From assembly GCF_002150505.1 (NCBI RefSeq), contig NZ_MSSV01000011.1, positions 62,001 to 126,000 on the forward strand: 64,000 bases of DNA, given 5' to 3'. Made by a program: the position numbers and the translations under genes. Positions 63,320 through 64,000 of the stretch are shown piece by piece. Each line of letters starts with the position of its first letter. Positions within the stretch are counted from its first letter, which is position 1. The notes beneath the pieces are model-generated. The model was not told the origin of the DNA. It searched no databases and saw nothing but the letters and a program-made list of their open reading frames with translations. This stretch comes from Algoriphagus ratkowskyi (GTDB lineage: Bacteria; Bacteroidota; Bacteroidia; Cytophagales; Cyclobacteriaceae).

Positions 63320-63445
63320 TTAAACTACTTGGTATGGTTTATTCTTAAAATCCGGAATGCTTACTGAGCACCCGGAAACTTCAGACTGGAGATGTTGACG
63401 CATCTTCAGTTTTTTTGCTTTTTCACTTATTGAGGTTTCTTTCAT
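63320..63445 (-). CDS. Possible 41-aa small protein between fecR and susC
   Basis: An ATG at 63445, 13 nt after the fecR stop, opens a 41-codon frame ending TAA at 63320, 5 nt before the susC start. The product starts MKETSISEKAKKLKMRQHLQ and has one Cys and a Lys-rich first half. It fills the gap with normal operon spacing, but no homologue is known to me and no ribosome-binding site is seen. It may be chance. Confidence 0.3.
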   Translation of the reverse strand: MKETSISEKAKKLKMRQHLQSEVSGCSVSIPDFKNKPYQVV

Positions 63446-63458
63446 AGATAATAGGGGG

Positions 63459-64000
63459 TTATTGTTTAAAATTTATTTGAATTTCTTTGCCTTCTATCTC
63501 ATAATCGAATCGAGCGGTATAGCTCAATCCTTCTAAAATATTTTTTAGCGTCTCACCTTTAAATTTCCCTGATAGGGTCAGATTTTGATCTTTAAATTGG
63601 TTCACTGTGATAGTTACACCGAACCAGTTTTCTAGAATCTTAATAGCTTCAGGTAGGGGAGTGGCGTCAAAAATGATGGTTTGATACATCCAAGCGATCA
63701 CATTTTCTTGATCGAAAACGTCTTTTTCCCAAGAATGCCCCTTTGCAAAAGTGATCACTTGCTCACCAGGAATGAGGTAGTCCATAAACTCCTGAACTTC
63801 CTGTGATTTAACCTCAACTTTACCGGTAATCAGAGATATTTCGATTTTCTCTGAAATATTTGCCTTTATATTAAAGGAGGTCCCAAGTGCCTTGGTCGTG
63901 ATATCTTGTGTGTGAACTATGAATGGTTTTAGCTTATCATGCGCTACTTCAAAAAATGCTTCGCCTTCCAGGAATATCTCCCGAGTTTCCCCCACGAAAT
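63459..64000 (-). CDS. FecR-family anti-sigma factor, C-terminal part (cut by window end)
   Basis: An open frame runs from the window edge to the stop at 63459, giving 180 residues. Visible are the FecR domain 'TREIFLEGEAFFEVAHDKLKPF' (in part, LEGEAFFEVAHD) and 'TTKALGTSFNIKA', 'TGKVEV', and the DUF4974 C-terminal domain ('ATPLPEAIKILENWFGVTITV', 'LSGKFKGETLKNILEGLS'). The codon at 63995 reads GTG and is internal Val, not a start; the gene continues past the window. Its transmembrane helix and cytoplasmic part lie outside. It senses the STN-containing SusC and controls an ECF sigma factor, expected just upstream. Confidence 0.9.
   Translation of the reverse strand, partial: FVGETREIFLEGEAFFEVAHDKLKPFIVHTQDITTKALGTSFNIKANISEKIEISLITGKVEVKSQEVQEFMDYLIPGEQVITFAKGHSWEKDVFDQENVIAWMYQTIIFDATPLPEAIKILENWFGVTITVNQFKDQNLTLSGKFKGETLKNILEGLSYTARFDYEIEGKEIQINFKQ

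Overview
The window looks like a chromosomal segment of a Bacteroidota bacterium, most likely of the Cytophagales (Cyclobacteriaceae or Algoriphagus-like; this is inference from gene content, not a database match). Grounds: three SusC/SusD pairs, a FecR anti-sigma factor, many secreted or lipoprotein sugar enzymes, DUF4301, low GC content, few Shine-Dalgarno sites and TAnnTTTG-like promoter boxes. No rRNA, tRNA, CRISPR array, transposase or phage gene was found.

Layout. 1-1143: tail of a sulfatase and a UDP-glucuronate decarboxylase. 1536-6804: a uronate catabolic operon (uxaC, mannonate oxidoreductase, uxuA, O-acetyltransferase) divergent from a LacI-family regulator. 7026-16987: two SusC/SusD operons. 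17462-20374: a Gfo/Idh oxidoreductase and a double-domain DUF1080 protein. A palindrome close to CGCAATCGATTGCG lies upstream of the uxaC operon/lacI gene, of both susC genes and of the DUF1080 gene, so this block reads as one LacI regulon joining uronate use, outer-membrane uptake and a 3-keto-glycoside type pathway. 20803-26635: housekeeping genes (rRNA methyltransferase-like, DUF4301, 5-oxoprolinase pxpABC, YdeI-like).

26738-33528 is a signalling and stress island: two sensor kinases, two stand-alone receiver proteins, a sigma-54 activator, two small envelope or stress proteins (one of 50 aa) and Dps. Two matching dyads (TTCNNC-N5-GGGGAA) each lie upstream of a -24/-12-like box, before the 50-aa gene and before dps; this suggests a local NtrC-type circuit.

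33659-36693: a Tat-exported TIM-barrel protein, an ArfB-like ribosome rescue factor and a class C beta-lactamase-fold hydrolase. 37025-39964 holds the least explained pair: a 679-aa protein made of about a dozen 29-residue helical repeats ending in an HELTH zincin-like domain, followed 12 nt later by a 295-aa protein with a caspase-like His/Cys dyad. This is my main candidate for an undescribed system.

40052-47901: PhnA zinc ribbon, then ThuA, DUF6807, two Gfo/Idh-type proteins, an SDR and an aldo/keto reductase. 48292-54272: a phosphodiesterase-type phosphatase, a sulfatase, a DJ-1/PfpI protein, a Crp/Fnr regulator and an M28 peptidase. 54535-64000 (minus strand): a FecR-controlled locus, fecR (cut by the window end), a possible 41-aa ORF, STN-containing susC, susD, a DUF1080 protein and a beta-propeller/cytochrome c protein. 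No glycoside hydrolase or polysaccharide lyase was recognised anywhere, so the glycan substrates remain unknown.
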